Assembly: GCA_016183945.1 (NCBI GenBank)
Contig: JACPDP010000036.1
Coordinates: 1 to 42,986, forward strand
Direction: 5' to 3'
Source: Magnetospirillum sp.
GTDB taxonomy: Bacteria > Pseudomonadota > Alphaproteobacteria > Rhodospirillales > Magnetospirillaceae
DNA: 42,986 bases
The notes under the pieces: model-generated
Seen by the model: only the letters and a program-made list of their open reading frames with translations
What the model was told of the DNA's origin: nothing
Database searches by the model: none
Made by a program: the position numbers and the translations under genes
Part shown: piece after piece, positions 8,230 to 17,672 of the stretch
How positions within the stretch are numbered: the first letter of the stretch is position 1
Layout of the letters: the number at the start of each line of letters is the position of its first letter

Positions 8230-9399
8230 TCAGCCCGCCGCCCTTATGAGCCGTTCGAAGCCCTTCTCCAGATCCTCCTGCAGATCGTCGGGGTCCTCCA
8301 GTCCGCAATGGAAGCGCAAGCTCGGGCCGGGCGGGCTCCAGGCGGTGGCGGTGCGGACCACGGCGTTGCCGGTGGTGGGGATGACCAGGCTTTCGAAGCC
8401 GCCCCAGGAAAATCCCAGGTTGAAGTGCTGGTAGCCGTCCAGCATGGCGTCCACCGCCGTCTTGGTGGCCGGCTTGAGGATCACCCCGAACAGGCCGCAG
8501 GCGCCGTCGAAGTCGCGCTTCCACAGGGCGTGGCCGGGGTCGGAGGCCAGCGGCGGATAGAGCACCCGCTCGACCTCGGGGCGGCCCTCCAGCCAACTGG
8601 CGAGGCGCAGGGCGGTGGCGGCGTGGCGCTTGAGGCGCACCGACAGGGTGCGCAGGCCGCGCAGTCCCAGGAACAGCTCCTCGGCGCCCGGGCTGTGGCC
8701 GTAGGCCGCCACGGACGTCTTGAGCCGCAGCCAGTGCTCCTCGGTGGTGGTGATGGTGCCCAGCATGGCGTCGGCATGGCCGACGATGTACTTGGTGCAG
8801 GCCTGCAGCGAGACGTCGACGCCGTGGCGGAAGGGCTGGAAGGTCAGCGCCCCCCAGGTGTTGTCCATGATCACCACCGCGCCCCTGGCGTGGGCGGCGG
8901 CGGCGATGGCCGGGATGTCCTGGACCTCGAAGGTCAGCGAGCCGGGGCTTTCGACGAACACCACCCGGGTGTTGGGGCGGATCAGGGCGGCGATGCCGGC
9001 GCCGATCAACGGGTCGTAATAGGTGGTCTCGACGCCGAACCCGGCCAGGGCGCTGTCACAGAACTTGCGCGTCGGGAAATAGGCGCTGTCCACCATCAGC
9101 ACATGGTCCCCGGCCTTGACGAAGGCCAGCAGCGCCCCGGTGATGGCGGCCAGCCCGGACGAGGTGGCGATGGCCCGGTACCCCCCTTCCACCGCCGCCA
9201 CCGCCTCTTCCAGCGCGAAGGTGGTGGGGGTGCCGTAGCGGCCGTAGCGCACGCCTTCGAACGGAGTCCTGCCGCTGCTCTCCATGGCGGCGACCGAAGC
9301 GTGCAGGATGGTCGAGGCGTGGTAGACCGGAGGATTGACGGCGCCATGATGCCGCTCGGGATGGCGGCCGGCGTGGATGATCTCGCTGTCTTTTTTCAT
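8230..9399 (-). CDS. metC: Cystathionine beta-lyase
   Basis: This PLP enzyme of the Cys/Met metabolism family cleaves cystathionine to homocysteine, pyruvate and ammonia in methionine synthesis. The 389 residues show the family order: RYGRYGTPTTFALE near 51-64, the cofactor-stacking tyrosine region ATSSGLAAI, MDNTWGALTF with the PLP Asp179, and QACTKYIVGHADAM with Lys203 as the Schiff-base lysine. The C-terminal SWGGFESLVIP fits MetC rather than the gamma-synthases. The ATG lacks a clear Shine-Dalgarno sequence. It lies downstream of an entericidin-type gene, sseA and cysK on the same strand, consistent with a sulfur amino acid cluster, and is followed directly by DUF1007. A related gamma-lyase is a possible alternative. 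Confidence 0.9.
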   Translation of the reverse strand: MKKDSEIIHAGRHPERHHGAVNPPVYHASTILHASVAAMESSGRTPFEGVRYGRYGTPTTFALEEAVAAVEGGYRAIATSSGLAAITGALLAFVKAGDHVLMVDSAYFPTRKFCDSALAGFGVETTYYDPLIGAGIAALIRPNTRVVFVESPGSLTFEVQDIPAIAAAAHARGAVVIMDNTWGALTFQPFRHGVDVSLQACTKYIVGHADAMLGTITTTEEHWLRLKTSVAAYGHSPGAEELFLGLRGLRTLSVRLKRHAATALRLASWLEGRPEVERVLYPPLASDPGHALWKRDFDGACGLFGVILKPATKTAVDAMLDGYQHFNLGFSWGGFESLVIPTTGNAVVRTATAWSPPGPSLRFHCGLEDPDDLQEDLEKGFERLIRAAG

Positions 9400-9428
9400 G
9401 GGGAGGCGGCAACACCGGGCGCGTGGAT

Positions 9429-9449
9429 GGGAGCCGCATGATGGCTCCC
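9429..9449. other. Hairpin between the lipoprotein gene and metC
   Basis: GGGAGCC at 9429-9435 and GGCTCCC at 9443-9449 form a perfect 7-bp stem around a 7-base loop. It lies 30 bases upstream of metC on the minus strand and 25 bases after the lipoprotein stop. No T-run follows, so it is not a standard terminator. It might separate expression of the two genes or fold the metC leader; no known riboswitch consensus was recognised. Confidence 0.35.
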
Positions 9450-9473
9450 TCCGGCCGACGGCGCCAAGGGTTT

Positions 9474-9716
9474 TTAGTAACCCTGCTGGGTGCGCCGCTC
9501 CTGCTCGGCCTTACTGGTGCCGAACACCTTTTCCTCGGTGGCCTGGGCGCCCTTATCGACACCGCGGCCGACGGCCGCGACATCCTGGCCCGCCCCCGAA
9601 ATGGTGTTGCAGCCGCCCAGAAGAAGTGCCGACAGCACCACCAGGGCGGACAGGGGAATAAGGGTCAGGGGAGCGCGAACCTGCGCCCGGGTTTTCGCCC
9701 GAACTCTCGACTGCAT
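9474..9716 (-). CDS. Entericidin A/B family small lipoprotein
   Basis: I chose ATG 9716 because GAGGTGG lies four to five bases upstream; an upstream ATG at 9809 would overlap the sseA end and add unlikely sequence. The 80-residue product has basic residues, a hydrophobic run (LIPLSALVVLSALLL) and a lipobox LLGGC with Cys36 as the lipidated residue. After the Cys comes NTISGAGQDVAAVGRGVDKG, close to the EcnA/EcnB consensus. Entericidins are small envelope lipoproteins linked to stress and programmed lysis in enterobacteria; in alphaproteobacteria their job is mostly unknown. The C-terminal tail of about 25 residues is longer than in classic entericidins. It sits alone between sseA and metC. 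Confidence 0.85.
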   Translation of the reverse strand: MQSRVRAKTRAQVRAPLTLIPLSALVVLSALLLGGCNTISGAGQDVAAVGRGVDKGAQATEEKVFGTSKAEQERRTQQGY

Positions 9717-9774
9717 GACACCACCTCGCCGTTGCTCCCCTTCAACGTGGGGAGTCGGCGGGGCGGCATCAACC

Positions 9775-10629
9775 TCATCCCTTTTCGACGGGCGTGTCGT
9801 CGCGATCACCCCATTCGGCCCAGGAGCCGTCGTAAATGGCGACGTCCTCGCGCCCCATGAGGTAGAGCCCCAGCGCCAGCACGCAGGCGGTGACGCCCGA
9901 GCCGCAGGTGGCCACCACCGGCCTGTGCGGATCGACGCCGGCGGTGTTAAACAGCGCCGTCAGGTCCTCGGCGGGCTTCATGCAGCGGGTGCGGTCGTCG
10001 ATCAGTTGGACGAAGGGCAGGCTGACCGAGCCGGGAATGTGGCCGGTGTGCCTGGTTGGACGCGGCTCGGGGTCGGCGCCGGTAAAGCGGCCGGCGGAGC
10101 GGGCGTCCAGCAGCAGCTCGCGGCCGTCCAGATTGGCCCTGATGTGGTCGAAGTCGCGCACAAGGGTGTGGTTGACGTGGGCGATGAAGTGGCGGTCGCG
10201 CGGCACCGGCGGCAGATCCTCGACAGCACGGCCCTCGCGCAGCCATTTGGGGAAACCGCCATCCAGCACGCAGACATCGCGGTGCCCGAAATAGCGGAAC
10301 ATCCACCACACCCGCGCCGCCGCGCTGGCGAAGCCGGTGCCGTCGTAGACGACGATCTTGTTGCCGTTGCCCAGGCCCAGCTTGCGCACCTTGCTGGAGA
10401 ATTTTTCCGGCGAGGGCAGCATATGTGGCAGGGCGCTGTTCGAATCGGCGACCTCGTCGATGTCGAAGAACATGGCCCCCGGGATGTGCTCGTGCTCGTA
10501 TTCCTCGCGCGCGTTGCGGTTCTGGATCGGCAGATAGAAGCTGGCATCCACCACGCGCACATCGGGCGCGGGCAGGTGCGCGGCCAGCCACTCGGTGGTG
10601 ACGAGAGCGTCGGGGTTCACATAGGTCAT
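9775..10629 (-). CDS. sseA: 3-mercaptopyruvate sulfurtransferase
   Basis: A 284-residue tandem rhodanese protein. The N-terminal rhodanese domain (about 1-140) is catalytically silent; the C-terminal domain carries the active loop CGSGVTAC with Cys242 as the persulfide-forming residue. CGSGVTA is the mercaptopyruvate sulfurtransferase version, in contrast to the CRxGx[KR] loop of thiosulfate rhodaneses. ATG 10629 was chosen because the homologous N-terminus MTYVNPDALVTTEWLAAHL starts there; the longer frame reads into cysK. It lies 40 bases downstream of cysK on the same strand, so the two probably share a transcript and cooperate in cysteine sulfur metabolism. Confidence 0.93.
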   Translation of the reverse strand: MTYVNPDALVTTEWLAAHLPAPDVRVVDASFYLPIQNRNAREEYEHEHIPGAMFFDIDEVADSNSALPHMLPSPEKFSSKVRKLGLGNGNKIVVYDGTGFASAAARVWWMFRYFGHRDVCVLDGGFPKWLREGRAVEDLPPVPRDRHFIAHVNHTLVRDFDHIRANLDGRELLLDARSAGRFTGADPEPRPTRHTGHIPGSVSLPFVQLIDDRTRCMKPAEDLTALFNTAGVDPHRPVVATCGSGVTACVLALGLYLMGREDVAIYDGSWAEWGDRDDTPVEKG

Positions 10630-10669
10630 GCGGAGGTTCCTGCCCCTGATGTTCGTTGCTTTCAGCCGG

Positions 10670-11671
10670 TCAGGCCAGCCAGCCCGGCACGGGCAGGTTA
10701 CGCTCGCGCAGGAAAGCCGGATTGAACAGCTTGCTCTGGTAGCGCGTACCATAATCACAGAGGACTGTCACCACCGTGTGTCCGGGGCCAAGCTTACGGG
10801 CGACCTTGATGGCCGCCACGACGTTGATTCCCGACGAACCGCCTACGACCAATCCCTCGCTTTTGACCAGGTCGAAGATGCAGGGCAGCGCCTCCTCGTC
10901 GGTGACCTGAACCTGGTCGTCGATGGGGGCGCCGTCCAGGTTGCGGGTGATGCGGCCCTGGCCGATGCCTTCGGTGATGGAGCTGCCCTCCGCCTTCAAC
11001 TCACCGTGGGCATAGAAGTTGTACAGCGCCGAGCCCATGGGGTCGGCCAGCACGATCTTGACCCCCCTGTTGCGCTCCTTCAGCGCCAGTCCGACGCCGG
11101 CCAGGGTGCCGCCGGTCCCCACGGCGCAGGTGAAGGCATCGACGCGGCCATCGGTCTGGGTCCAGATCTCCTGGCCGGTGGTCTCGCAGTGGCCGCGGCG
11201 ATTGGCGGTGTTGTCGAACTGGTTGGCCCACAGCACGCCGTTGGGCTCAGTTTCCGCCAGTTCCCTGGCCAGGGTTTCGGAATAGCGCACGTAGTTGCCG
11301 GGATTGGCATAGGGTACCGCCGGCACCAGGCGGAGATCGGCACCGATCAGGCGCAGCATGTCCTTCTTTTCCTGGCTCTGGGTTTCGGGCATGACGATGA
11401 CGGTGCGGTAGCCCAGCGCGTTGGCCACCAGGCACAAACCGATGCCGGTATTGCCTGCGGTGCCCTCGACGATCACCCCGCCCGGCTTCAACAGGCCCTT
11501 TCGCTCCGCGTCGCGCACGATGGCCAGCGCGGCGCGGTCCTTGACCGAGCCGCCGGGGTTGAGGAACTCGGCCTTGCCCAGTATCTCGCAGCCAGTGATC
11601 TCGGAAGCCTTCTTCAGCCGTATGAGCGGCGTGTTGCCGATGCTGGCGAGGAAACCATCGCGGATATCCAT
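10670..11671 (-). CDS. cysK: Cysteine synthase A
   Basis: O-acetylserine sulfhydrylase, a fold-type II PLP enzyme that makes cysteine from O-acetylserine and sulfide. The 333 residues contain GNTPLIRL at 12-19, NPGGSVKDRAAL with PLP-binding Lys44, the substrate loop EGTAGNTGIGL (EPTSGNTG in the classic enzyme), and the phosphate-binding CAVGTGGTLAG. The Gly and Ala variant loop occurs in CysK-like proteins of alphaproteobacteria, so a cystathionine beta-synthase-like substrate is not excluded. The ATG at 11671 has AGAGG upstream. A weak promoter can be proposed on the minus strand, TTGCTA (11717-11712) and TAGCTA (11695-11690) with a 16-base spacer. sseA follows 40 bases downstream. Confidence 0.92.
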   Translation of the reverse strand: MDIRDGFLASIGNTPLIRLKKASEITGCEILGKAEFLNPGGSVKDRAALAIVRDAERKGLLKPGGVIVEGTAGNTGIGLCLVANALGYRTVIVMPETQSQEKKDMLRLIGADLRLVPAVPYANPGNYVRYSETLARELAETEPNGVLWANQFDNTANRRGHCETTGQEIWTQTDGRVDAFTCAVGTGGTLAGVGLALKERNRGVKIVLADPMGSALYNFYAHGELKAEGSSITEGIGQGRITRNLDGAPIDDQVQVTDEEALPCIFDLVKSEGLVVGGSSGINVVAAIKVARKLGPGHTVVTVLCDYGTRYQSKLFNPAFLRERNLPVPGWLA

Positions 11672-11914
11672 AGCGACCTCTGTAGTACATAGCTATTCCA
11701 CACGCGGACTGTAGCAAATACTGACGAGGGCGGCAAGCTGCTGCTGTTGATGGGAACAAAAACGGTACATTGGCGTCGCAGCCATGAAACGCATCGCTGC
11801 CCGAGTTCCGTCATGGTCAGATACTCGCTCTGAAATTCCATCCGTCGCCATTCCCGACCGCAACATCACTCGCCAGCGCCCCGGCTCGGCCAACGGCATC
11901 GTTTTCCTGACCCT

Positions 11915-11967
11915 GGAGCGCGGGCGTCCCGCCCGCATCGGATTGGCGGGCGGGACGCCCGCGCTCC
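11915..11967. repeat. Perfect 22-bp inverted repeat (family A palindromic element)
   Basis: A 22-base arm at 11915-11936 is the exact reverse complement of 11946-11967, with a 9-base loop (ATCGGATTG). Each arm contains GCGGGCG-GGA-CGCCCGC, itself a small hairpin. It starts 9 bases after the chemoreceptor stop and could act as a transcription barrier or mRNA stabiliser. Single half-units identical over 22 bases occur at 26108-26129 and 31303-31324, so it is a dispersed REP-like family. It lies in the 305-base gap between cysK and the chemoreceptor, where no gene is seen. Confidence 0.9.
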
Positions 11968-11976
11968 AAGTGAAGA

Positions 11977-13971
11977 TCAGGCAGCCTTGACCTCGGCCAG
12001 GAAGGCGTCCACCGCGTGGCGCAGTTGTTCGGCCTGGCTGGCGAGCTGGCGCGAGGCGTCCAGTACATTGCCGGCGGCCTCGCCGGTCTCGCTGGCGGCC
12101 TGCTGCACGCCGCCGATGGTGGAGTTGACCTCCGAGGTGGCGGCGGCGGCCTGTTCGACGTTGCGGGCGATCTCCGAGGTGGCGGCCGACTGCTGGTCCA
12201 CCGACTCGGTAATGTCGGCGGCGATCTCCGACATCTCGGAGATGACCCCGGCGATGGACCGGATGGCCGTTACCACCGCCTCGGTGCGCGACTGCACCGC
12301 CGTGATCTGCGAGGTGATCTCATCGGTCGCCTTGGCGGTCTGGTTGGCCAGAATCTTGACTTCGTTGGCCACCACGGCGAAGCCCTTGCCCATCTCGCCG
12401 GCGCGGGCCGCCTCGATGGTGGCGTTCAGGGCCAGCAGGTTGGTTTGATTGGCGATGTCGCTGATCAGGCTGACCACCTCGCCGATGCGGCCGGCGGCGG
12501 CGGCCAGCCCGCGCACCTCGGCATCGGTGTTCTCGGCCTGCGCCGCCGCCTTGCCGGCGATGTCGTTGGAATGGGAGACGCGGCGGGCGATCTCGCCGAT
12601 GGAGGCCGCCAGTTCCTCGGCGGCCGCGGCCACCGAGCCGACATTGGCCGAGGCGACGGTGGAGGCCGATCCCACCGCTTCCGCCTGGCTGCTGGTCTGG
12701 GTGGCCGCCGAGGACATCGCCGACGAGGTGCCGGCCAGCCGCCCGGCGGTCTCGGCCACGATGCGGACCAACTCGCCGGCCTGGTGCTCGAAGCTGCCGG
12801 TGCAGCGCTCAACCGTCTCCTGGCGTCGAGCCCGTCTGGCGCTTTCGGCGCGCTCGGCCTCTTCCAGGCGGCGGCGCTCGGCGGCGTGGCCGCGGAATAC
12901 CTCAAGGGCCACCGACATGGCCGCCAACTCGTTCCGGCCGGAGAACACCGGGACTTTAACCGCGAGGTCGCCCTCCGCCAGGCGGCGCATGGCGTCGTTG
13001 ATCGCCGACAGGCCGCCGGTCAGGCCGCGCCCGAGGGCCACCGCCACCACGGTGCCCAGCAGGATGGCCACCAGCGACACGACGACGGAAACCGCCTGCG
13101 CCGCGGCCGCGCCGGTGCCGATGGCCGCCTGGGCGTTTTCCAGCGCCTTGACGTCGGAATTGCGCAGGCTTTCGGCGGCCTCGGTGTAACGCTTGTCGTA
13201 GGCCCGCATGTCGCCGGACAATAGGTGGGCATAGTCGCGGGTGACCTTGACCGCCTCCTCGATGGCGGCGCGATAGGCCTCGGCGGCGGCCGGCAGTTGC
13301 TCGGCTTGCGGCACTTTGGTTGCGAGCAGTTTGGCCATGTTGGTGAAGGCGGACGCCTGTTGCAGCGTCAGATCGCCGTCGCTGTCCTTGGCGAAGGCGA
13401 CCAGCCGGCTCATTTGCGCCTTGGCGCTGGACATGGTGTCCTGCGCTGTCGAGGCCACCAGCATGACGTCCACATTCTGCTCGCGCCGTGCCGCCAGCTT
13501 GAACTCGGTGAGCTTGGCGCCCAGTTCGCGCTCGTGGCGCGGCAAGGTCTTCTCGGCGAGCTCGTCGCGCTGGCTGCGCAGGTCGCCGATGGCCCTCAGG
13601 CCGTTGCCGTAGCCCTTCAGTTCCTCGGCCAGGGTGGCCAAGGCCTGACGGCGGCTGGAGTCGGTAGTGTCGCCGGCCTCTTTCGCAATGGCGCTGCCGA
13701 GTTGCTGGTGGAGTGTCCGTGCCCGCACCAGGGAATCGGTATCGCCGTTGGCGGCGAAATCCAGTACCAGTCGGCGGATTTCGACGAAGCTGCGGTCCAT
13801 GGCCGCGGCGTCAAGGGCACCGCGTGCCCGTTCCGTCAGTTCGCCGGCGGTGTTGTGGGTGCGGTTCAGTGCCAGCCCGGTCACCAGCGCCACCACGACC
13901 AGAAGCGCCAGCACGACGCCGAATCCGCCCCTGATGCGGGCGGAGAAGCCAATATCGTCCAGGCCAGCCAT
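11977..13971 (-). CDS. Methyl-accepting chemotaxis protein
   Basis: A 664-residue chemoreceptor. ATG 13971 is chosen: the open frame extends 11 codons to a TTG, but this ATG has GGGGG upstream and starts the charged [14 protein letters not shown] before the first membrane segment (about 16-36). A ligand domain of about 250 residues rich in helices follows, then a second membrane segment ([21 protein letters not shown], about 292-315), a HAMP domain ([25 protein letters not shown]), and the MCP signalling domain. The hairpin tip reads [20 protein letters not shown] followed by [19 protein letters not shown], the CheA/CheW contact. The ligand domain resembles four-helix bundle sensors but its signal is unknown. 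The AT-rich stretch at 14024-14070 likely holds its promoter. Confidence 0.94.
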   Translation of the reverse strand: MAGLDDIGFSARIRGGFGVVLALLVVVALVTGLALNRTHNTAGELTERARGALDAAAMDRSFVEIRRLVLDFAANGDTDSLVRARTLHQQLGSAIAKEAGDTTDSSRRQALATLAEELKGYGNGLRAIGDLRSQRDELAEKTLPRHERELGAKLTEFKLAARREQNVDVMLVASTAQDTMSSAKAQMSRLVAFAKDSDGDLTLQQASAFTNMAKLLATKVPQAEQLPAAAEAYRAAIEEAVKVTRDYAHLLSGDMRAYDKRYTEAAESLRNSDVKALENAQAAIGTGAAAAQAVSVVVSLVAILLGTVVAVALGRGLTGGLSAINDAMRRLAEGDLAVKVPVFSGRNELAAMSVALEVFRGHAAERRRLEEAERAESARRARRQETVERCTGSFEHQAGELVRIVAETAGRLAGTSSAMSSAATQTSSQAEAVGSASTVASANVGSVAAAAEELAASIGEIARRVSHSNDIAGKAAAQAENTDAEVRGLAAAAGRIGEVVSLISDIANQTNLLALNATIEAARAGEMGKGFAVVANEVKILANQTAKATDEITSQITAVQSRTEAVVTAIRSIAGVISEMSEIAADITESVDQQSAATSEIARNVEQAAAATSEVNSTIGGVQQAASETGEAAGNVLDASRQLASQAEQLRHAVDAFLAEVKAA

Positions 13972-14155
13972 ATCTGCCCCCGCGAAGTCGTGGTCCGCGG
14001 CCAATACATCCGCGGCATTTCAATTTCAGATTTTGCGTTTGGTATATATGCAGTGCTTAATTCAATCAAGTGTAGCAGCGATGCCTGATTGCCGTAAAGC
14101 CGGCAGACGTTCATATTGGCGATGGGAGTATCTCAAAGCGTTAGGGAGGGAATCC

Positions 14156-14470
14156 ATGCCATCCCGAAATATCCGTGACGTCATCATGAACCAGAACGTA
14201 GTTACTTTGTCCAGAGATGCCAGCGTAAGGGTTGCCGCCTGCGAAATGGCCAGGCATAGGGTAGGGTCGGTCATGGTGGTGGAGGACGGGCGACTGGCCG
14301 GCATCTTCACCGAACGCGACGCGCTGTTCCGTGTTCTCGCCGCCTGGCTCGATCCGGGGCGCACGACGCTGGCCCAGGTGATGACCGCCGATCCGGCCGT
14401 CATCCCGGTGACCGCCTCGCTGTCGCATGCCATGCACGTCATGCACGACGGTGGCCCCTCAACCGGGTGA
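14156..14470 (+). pseudogene. Truncated CBS-domain protein
   Basis: ATG 14156 follows TTAGGGAGGG, a strong ribosome site, and the 104 residues begin MPSRNIRDVIMNQNVVTLS. The first CBS motif is complete (residues 7-60, with VGSVMVVEDGRLAGIFTERD), and a second starts at VMTADPAVIPVTASLSHAMH but stops after MHDGG. A full pair needs about 30-40 more residues (the H-x-PVVD and GxVSxRD parts). The last codons (PSTG and stop) come from the gmk 3' end read in antisense, and the two genes overlap by 32 bases. This suggests a deletion that removed the rest of the gene. CBS pairs bind adenosyl ligands; this remnant may be non-functional. It has a ribosome site and could still be translated. Confidence 0.75.
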
Positions 14471-15098
14471 CAAAGTCGTGCATGCCGACCTGCCGGTCGC
14501 GCTTGAGGCGCTCGGCGGCGAGGATGGCCTCGACCGCGGCCACCGAGCGATCCACGTCGGTGTTGACGATGATGTAGTCGTATTCGCGCCAATGGCTCAT
14601 CTCGTCGCCGGCCTTGGCCATGCGCTTCCTCACCACCTCATCGGCGTCCTGGGCGCGGCTGCGCAGGCGGCGTTCCAACTCGGCCACCGAGGGCGGCAGG
14701 ATGAAGATGGCCACCAGGTCGTCGCGGGCGTTCTCCGCCATTTGCTGGGTACCCTGCCAGTCGATGTCGAACAGCACGTCCCGCCCCGAGGCCAGGGCCG
14801 ATTCCACCGGCGCCGTCGGTGTGCCGTAATAATTGTCGAAGACGCGGGCATGCTCGAGGAACTCGCCGGCTGCGACCATGGACTGGAAGCGGGGGACGTC
14901 GAGGAAGTGGTAGTCGCGCCCATCGGTCTCGCCCGGCCGCGGCGGCCGCGTGGTGGCCGAGACCGACATGGTGATGTGCCCGTCTCGCTCCAGCAGCGCC
15001 CGCGAGATGGTCGTCTTGCCGGCCCCCGATGGCGAAGACAGCACCAGCATCAGGCCGCGGCGGTTGACGATCGGGAGGTTGGCGGGCATGTACGTCAT
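14439..15098 (-). CDS. gmk: Guanylate kinase
   Basis: Catalyses ATP-dependent phosphorylation of GMP to GDP. The 219-residue product has the P-loop SSPSGAGKTT at 21-30, the GMP-binding region SVSATTRPPRPGE with YHFLD, then EFLEHARVFDNYYGTP and DVLFDIDWQGTQQ. ATG 15098 is chosen since it gives the family length; the longer frame reads back into yicC. It starts 11 bases after the yicC stop, an arrangement common in proteobacteria. The last six residues (RGHRRA) are read from DNA that also encodes the end of the truncated CBS gene in antisense, so the natural gmk stop may have been lost in a deletion. The kinase core is intact. Confidence 0.95.
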   Translation of the reverse strand: MTYMPANLPIVNRRGLMLVLSSPSGAGKTTISRALLERDGHITMSVSATTRPPRPGETDGRDYHFLDVPRFQSMVAAGEFLEHARVFDNYYGTPTAPVESALASGRDVLFDIDWQGTQQMAENARDDLVAIFILPPSVAELERRLRSRAQDADEVVRKRMAKAGDEMSHWREYDYIIVNTDVDRSVAAVEAILAAERLKRDRQVGMHDFVTRLRGHRRA

Positions 15099-15109
15099 GG
15101 TGGTCTTCT

Positions 15110-16006
15110 CTATTCGATGTTCTGGACCTGCTCTTTGAACTGGTCGATGACCGCCTTGAGGTCGAGGCCAACCCGGGTCAGGTCCACGTCCGAAGACTTC
15201 GAGCACAGGGTGTTGGCTTCGCGGTTGAACTCCTGAGCCAGGAAGTCCAGCTTGCGGCCGATGGCGCCGCCGGCTTCGATCAACTCGCGCGCCGCCGCCA
15301 CATGGGCGCGCAGGCGGTCGAGTTCCTCGCGCACGTCGGCCTTGACCGCGATCAGCGCCACTTCCTGAGCGACGCGGTCCTCATTGAGGGTCGGCGCGGC
15401 GTCCAGCACCGCGGCGACCTGGACCTTGAGGCGCTCGCGGATGGCCTCGGGGCGCATGGAGGCGCAGGCGCCGGCCCGCTCGGCCAGGGCGGCAATCTCC
15501 TCCAACTGCGAGACCAGCACGGCGCCGATGCGGGCGCCCTCGCCCAGGCGGGTGGCGGCGAGCTGGTCGAGCATCTGATCCAGCGTGGCCTTCATGGCGG
15601 CTTCGCGGCCCTCGCGCACGGCGTCGGCGTCGGCGTCCTCGGCCTCCACCGGCTCCAGCACGCCCCGCAGCGCCATCAGGCCGTCGAGACGGGCCGGAGC
15701 GATGCCGGGATGGCGGCCGTCCCACTCCTGGCACAGCAGGGCTAACTGGCTGAGCAGCGCGGTGTTGACGCGCACCTGCGGCGCCTCGGTGATGCGGGTG
15801 ACGGTGAGGGATAATTGGACGTTGCCGCGCTTCAGGCGCTTGGCGGCGGCCTCGCGGGCATAGGGCTCGAGGGCGTCGTGGCCCGAGGCGAGGCGCGAGC
15901 GCAGCTCCAGGCTGCGGCCGTTGACACTTTTCGCCTCCCACACCCAGGCGGCCTGGGCGTCGGACCCTTGGGCGCGGGCGTAGCCGGTCATGCTGGCGAC
16001 GGTCAC
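15110..16006 (-). CDS. yicC: YicC family endoribonuclease
   Basis: YicC/YloC proteins are endoribonucleases that act on small RNAs and mRNAs. The family's invariant N-terminus SMTGYARAQG is at residues 5-14 when GTG 16006 is used; AGGAG lies seven bases upstream of this GTG, which decides the start. The 298-residue product has the conserved KSVNGRSLELRSRL near 26-39 and the C-terminal block RKLDFLAQEFNREANTLCSKS, the best-conserved part of the family. The gene precedes gmk by 11 bases on the same strand, as in many bacteria. Confidence 0.93.
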   Translation of the reverse strand: MTVASMTGYARAQGSDAQAAWVWEAKSVNGRSLELRSRLASGHDALEPYAREAAAKRLKRGNVQLSLTVTRITEAPQVRVNTALLSQLALLCQEWDGRHPGIAPARLDGLMALRGVLEPVEAEDADADAVREGREAAMKATLDQMLDQLAATRLGEGARIGAVLVSQLEEIAALAERAGACASMRPEAIRERLKVQVAAVLDAAPTLNEDRVAQEVALIAVKADVREELDRLRAHVAAARELIEAGGAIGRKLDFLAQEFNREANTLCSKSSDVDLTRVGLDLKAVIDQFKEQVQNIE

Positions 16007-16129
16007 TGGCGTTCTCCTGTTAACCGCTTCGGTTATAACCGCGCGCGCCATGGCTCACAACCGTCCTTCCTAAGGCCTGATCTTTGGGGCTATCCTGGTG
16101 GGCATGAGCGAGCCGAGGGCGACCGCACC

Positions 16130-16576
16130 ATGACGCATGACAGGCGAAAGGGGGATCGTAACCATCCCAGTGTCGTCGAGGTCGTGGTCCGCGTGCCCGC
16201 CGACAAGGTGGATGCCGTGCGGTCCTATGCCGGCAAGATATCGCGTCGCCGCCAGCCGGCCAGCCGCGACGAAATCATCCATCGTCTTCGCTCCCACCCC
16301 GAGCTGTTCGCCCGCTTCGGCGTCAAGTCGCTGGCGCTGTTCGGCTCGGTGGTGCGCGATCAGGCCAAGCCCCATTCCGACGTGGACCTGATGGTGCAGT
16401 TCCATCCCGGCCAGCCCGGCGGCCTGTTCCGCTACGTCGAGCTGAAGCACGCTCTGGAAGGCCTTTTGGGCCGTCCGGTCGACCTCATCACCTCGGGCAA
16501 CATCAAGCCCCGCCTCAAGGCCCGCATCCTCGGAGAGTGCATGCCGGTGTTCGGCGAGGAGGCCTGCCAGGCATGA
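16130..16576 (+). CDS. MntA-type nucleotidyltransferase antitoxin
   Basis: Minimal nucleotidyltransferase (MNT) of the HEPN/MNT toxin-antitoxin type; in studied pairs it adds AMP to a Tyr of the HEPN toxin. The core has GSVVR at 72-76, Asp84 and Asp86 in the GS-x10-DxD motif, and a third acidic residue at about Asp118 (GRPVDLI). The 148-residue protein has an N-terminal extension of about 45 residues (VEVVVRVPADKVDAVRSYAGK) that is not part of the usual MNT core. ATG 16130 is the first in-frame start after GAGGG. Its stop overlaps the HEPN gene start (ATGA), so translation is coupled. Confidence 0.9.
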   Translation: MTHDRRKGDRNHPSVVEVVVRVPADKVDAVRSYAGKISRRRQPASRDEIIHRLRSHPELFARFGVKSLALFGSVVRDQAKPHSDVDLMVQFHPGQPGGLFRYVELKHALEGLLGRPVDLITSGNIKPRLKARILGECMPVFGEEACQA

Positions 16577-16919
16577 GCTTCAAGGACTGGAAGGTGCGCA
16601 TCGAGGATATCCTGGAGGCGGTGGAGCGCATCCGCCGCTACACCGCCGGCATGACCGAGCGCCAGTTCGTTGCCGACGACCGCACCGTCGACGCGGTGAT
16701 CCGCAACCTGGAAGTCATCGGCGAGGCGGCGAAGCGGGTGCCGTCCTACGTCACCGAACAGCATCCCGAAATCCCCTGGGCGCGCATGAACGAGATGCGC
16801 AACATCCTGGTGCATGAGTACCACTCGGTGGATCCGGCCATCATCTTCGACAGCGCCCGCCATGACCTGCCGCCGCTGGTGGCGCCGTTGAGGGGCCTGC
16901 TGAACGAAAAGGTCGAGGC

Positions 16920-16923
<4 letters not shown>
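16573..16923 (+). CDS. HepT-like HEPN ribonuclease toxin (DUF86)
   Basis: The 116-residue all-helical protein carries the HEPN catalytic motif R-x4-H in RNILVHEY: Arg76, His81 and the modifiable Tyr83. The preceding helices (AVIRNLEVIGEAAKRVP) match the DUF86/HepT pattern. HepT RNases cleave RNA, for example tRNA, when not adenylylated by MntA. It overlaps the MntA gene by four bases upstream and a dehydrogenase gene by four bases downstream. All motif residues are present, so it should be active if released. Confidence 0.9.

Positions 16924-17672
<749 letters not shown>

Noticed and set aside
9400..9473. SAM riboswitch before metC
   Set aside because: Only a short hairpin is present; no SAM-I or SAM-II core sequence could be recognised.
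9775..10758. Longer start for sseA at 10758
   Set aside because: The extra 43 residues (Cys, Arg and Ser rich) overlap cysK and do not match the family.
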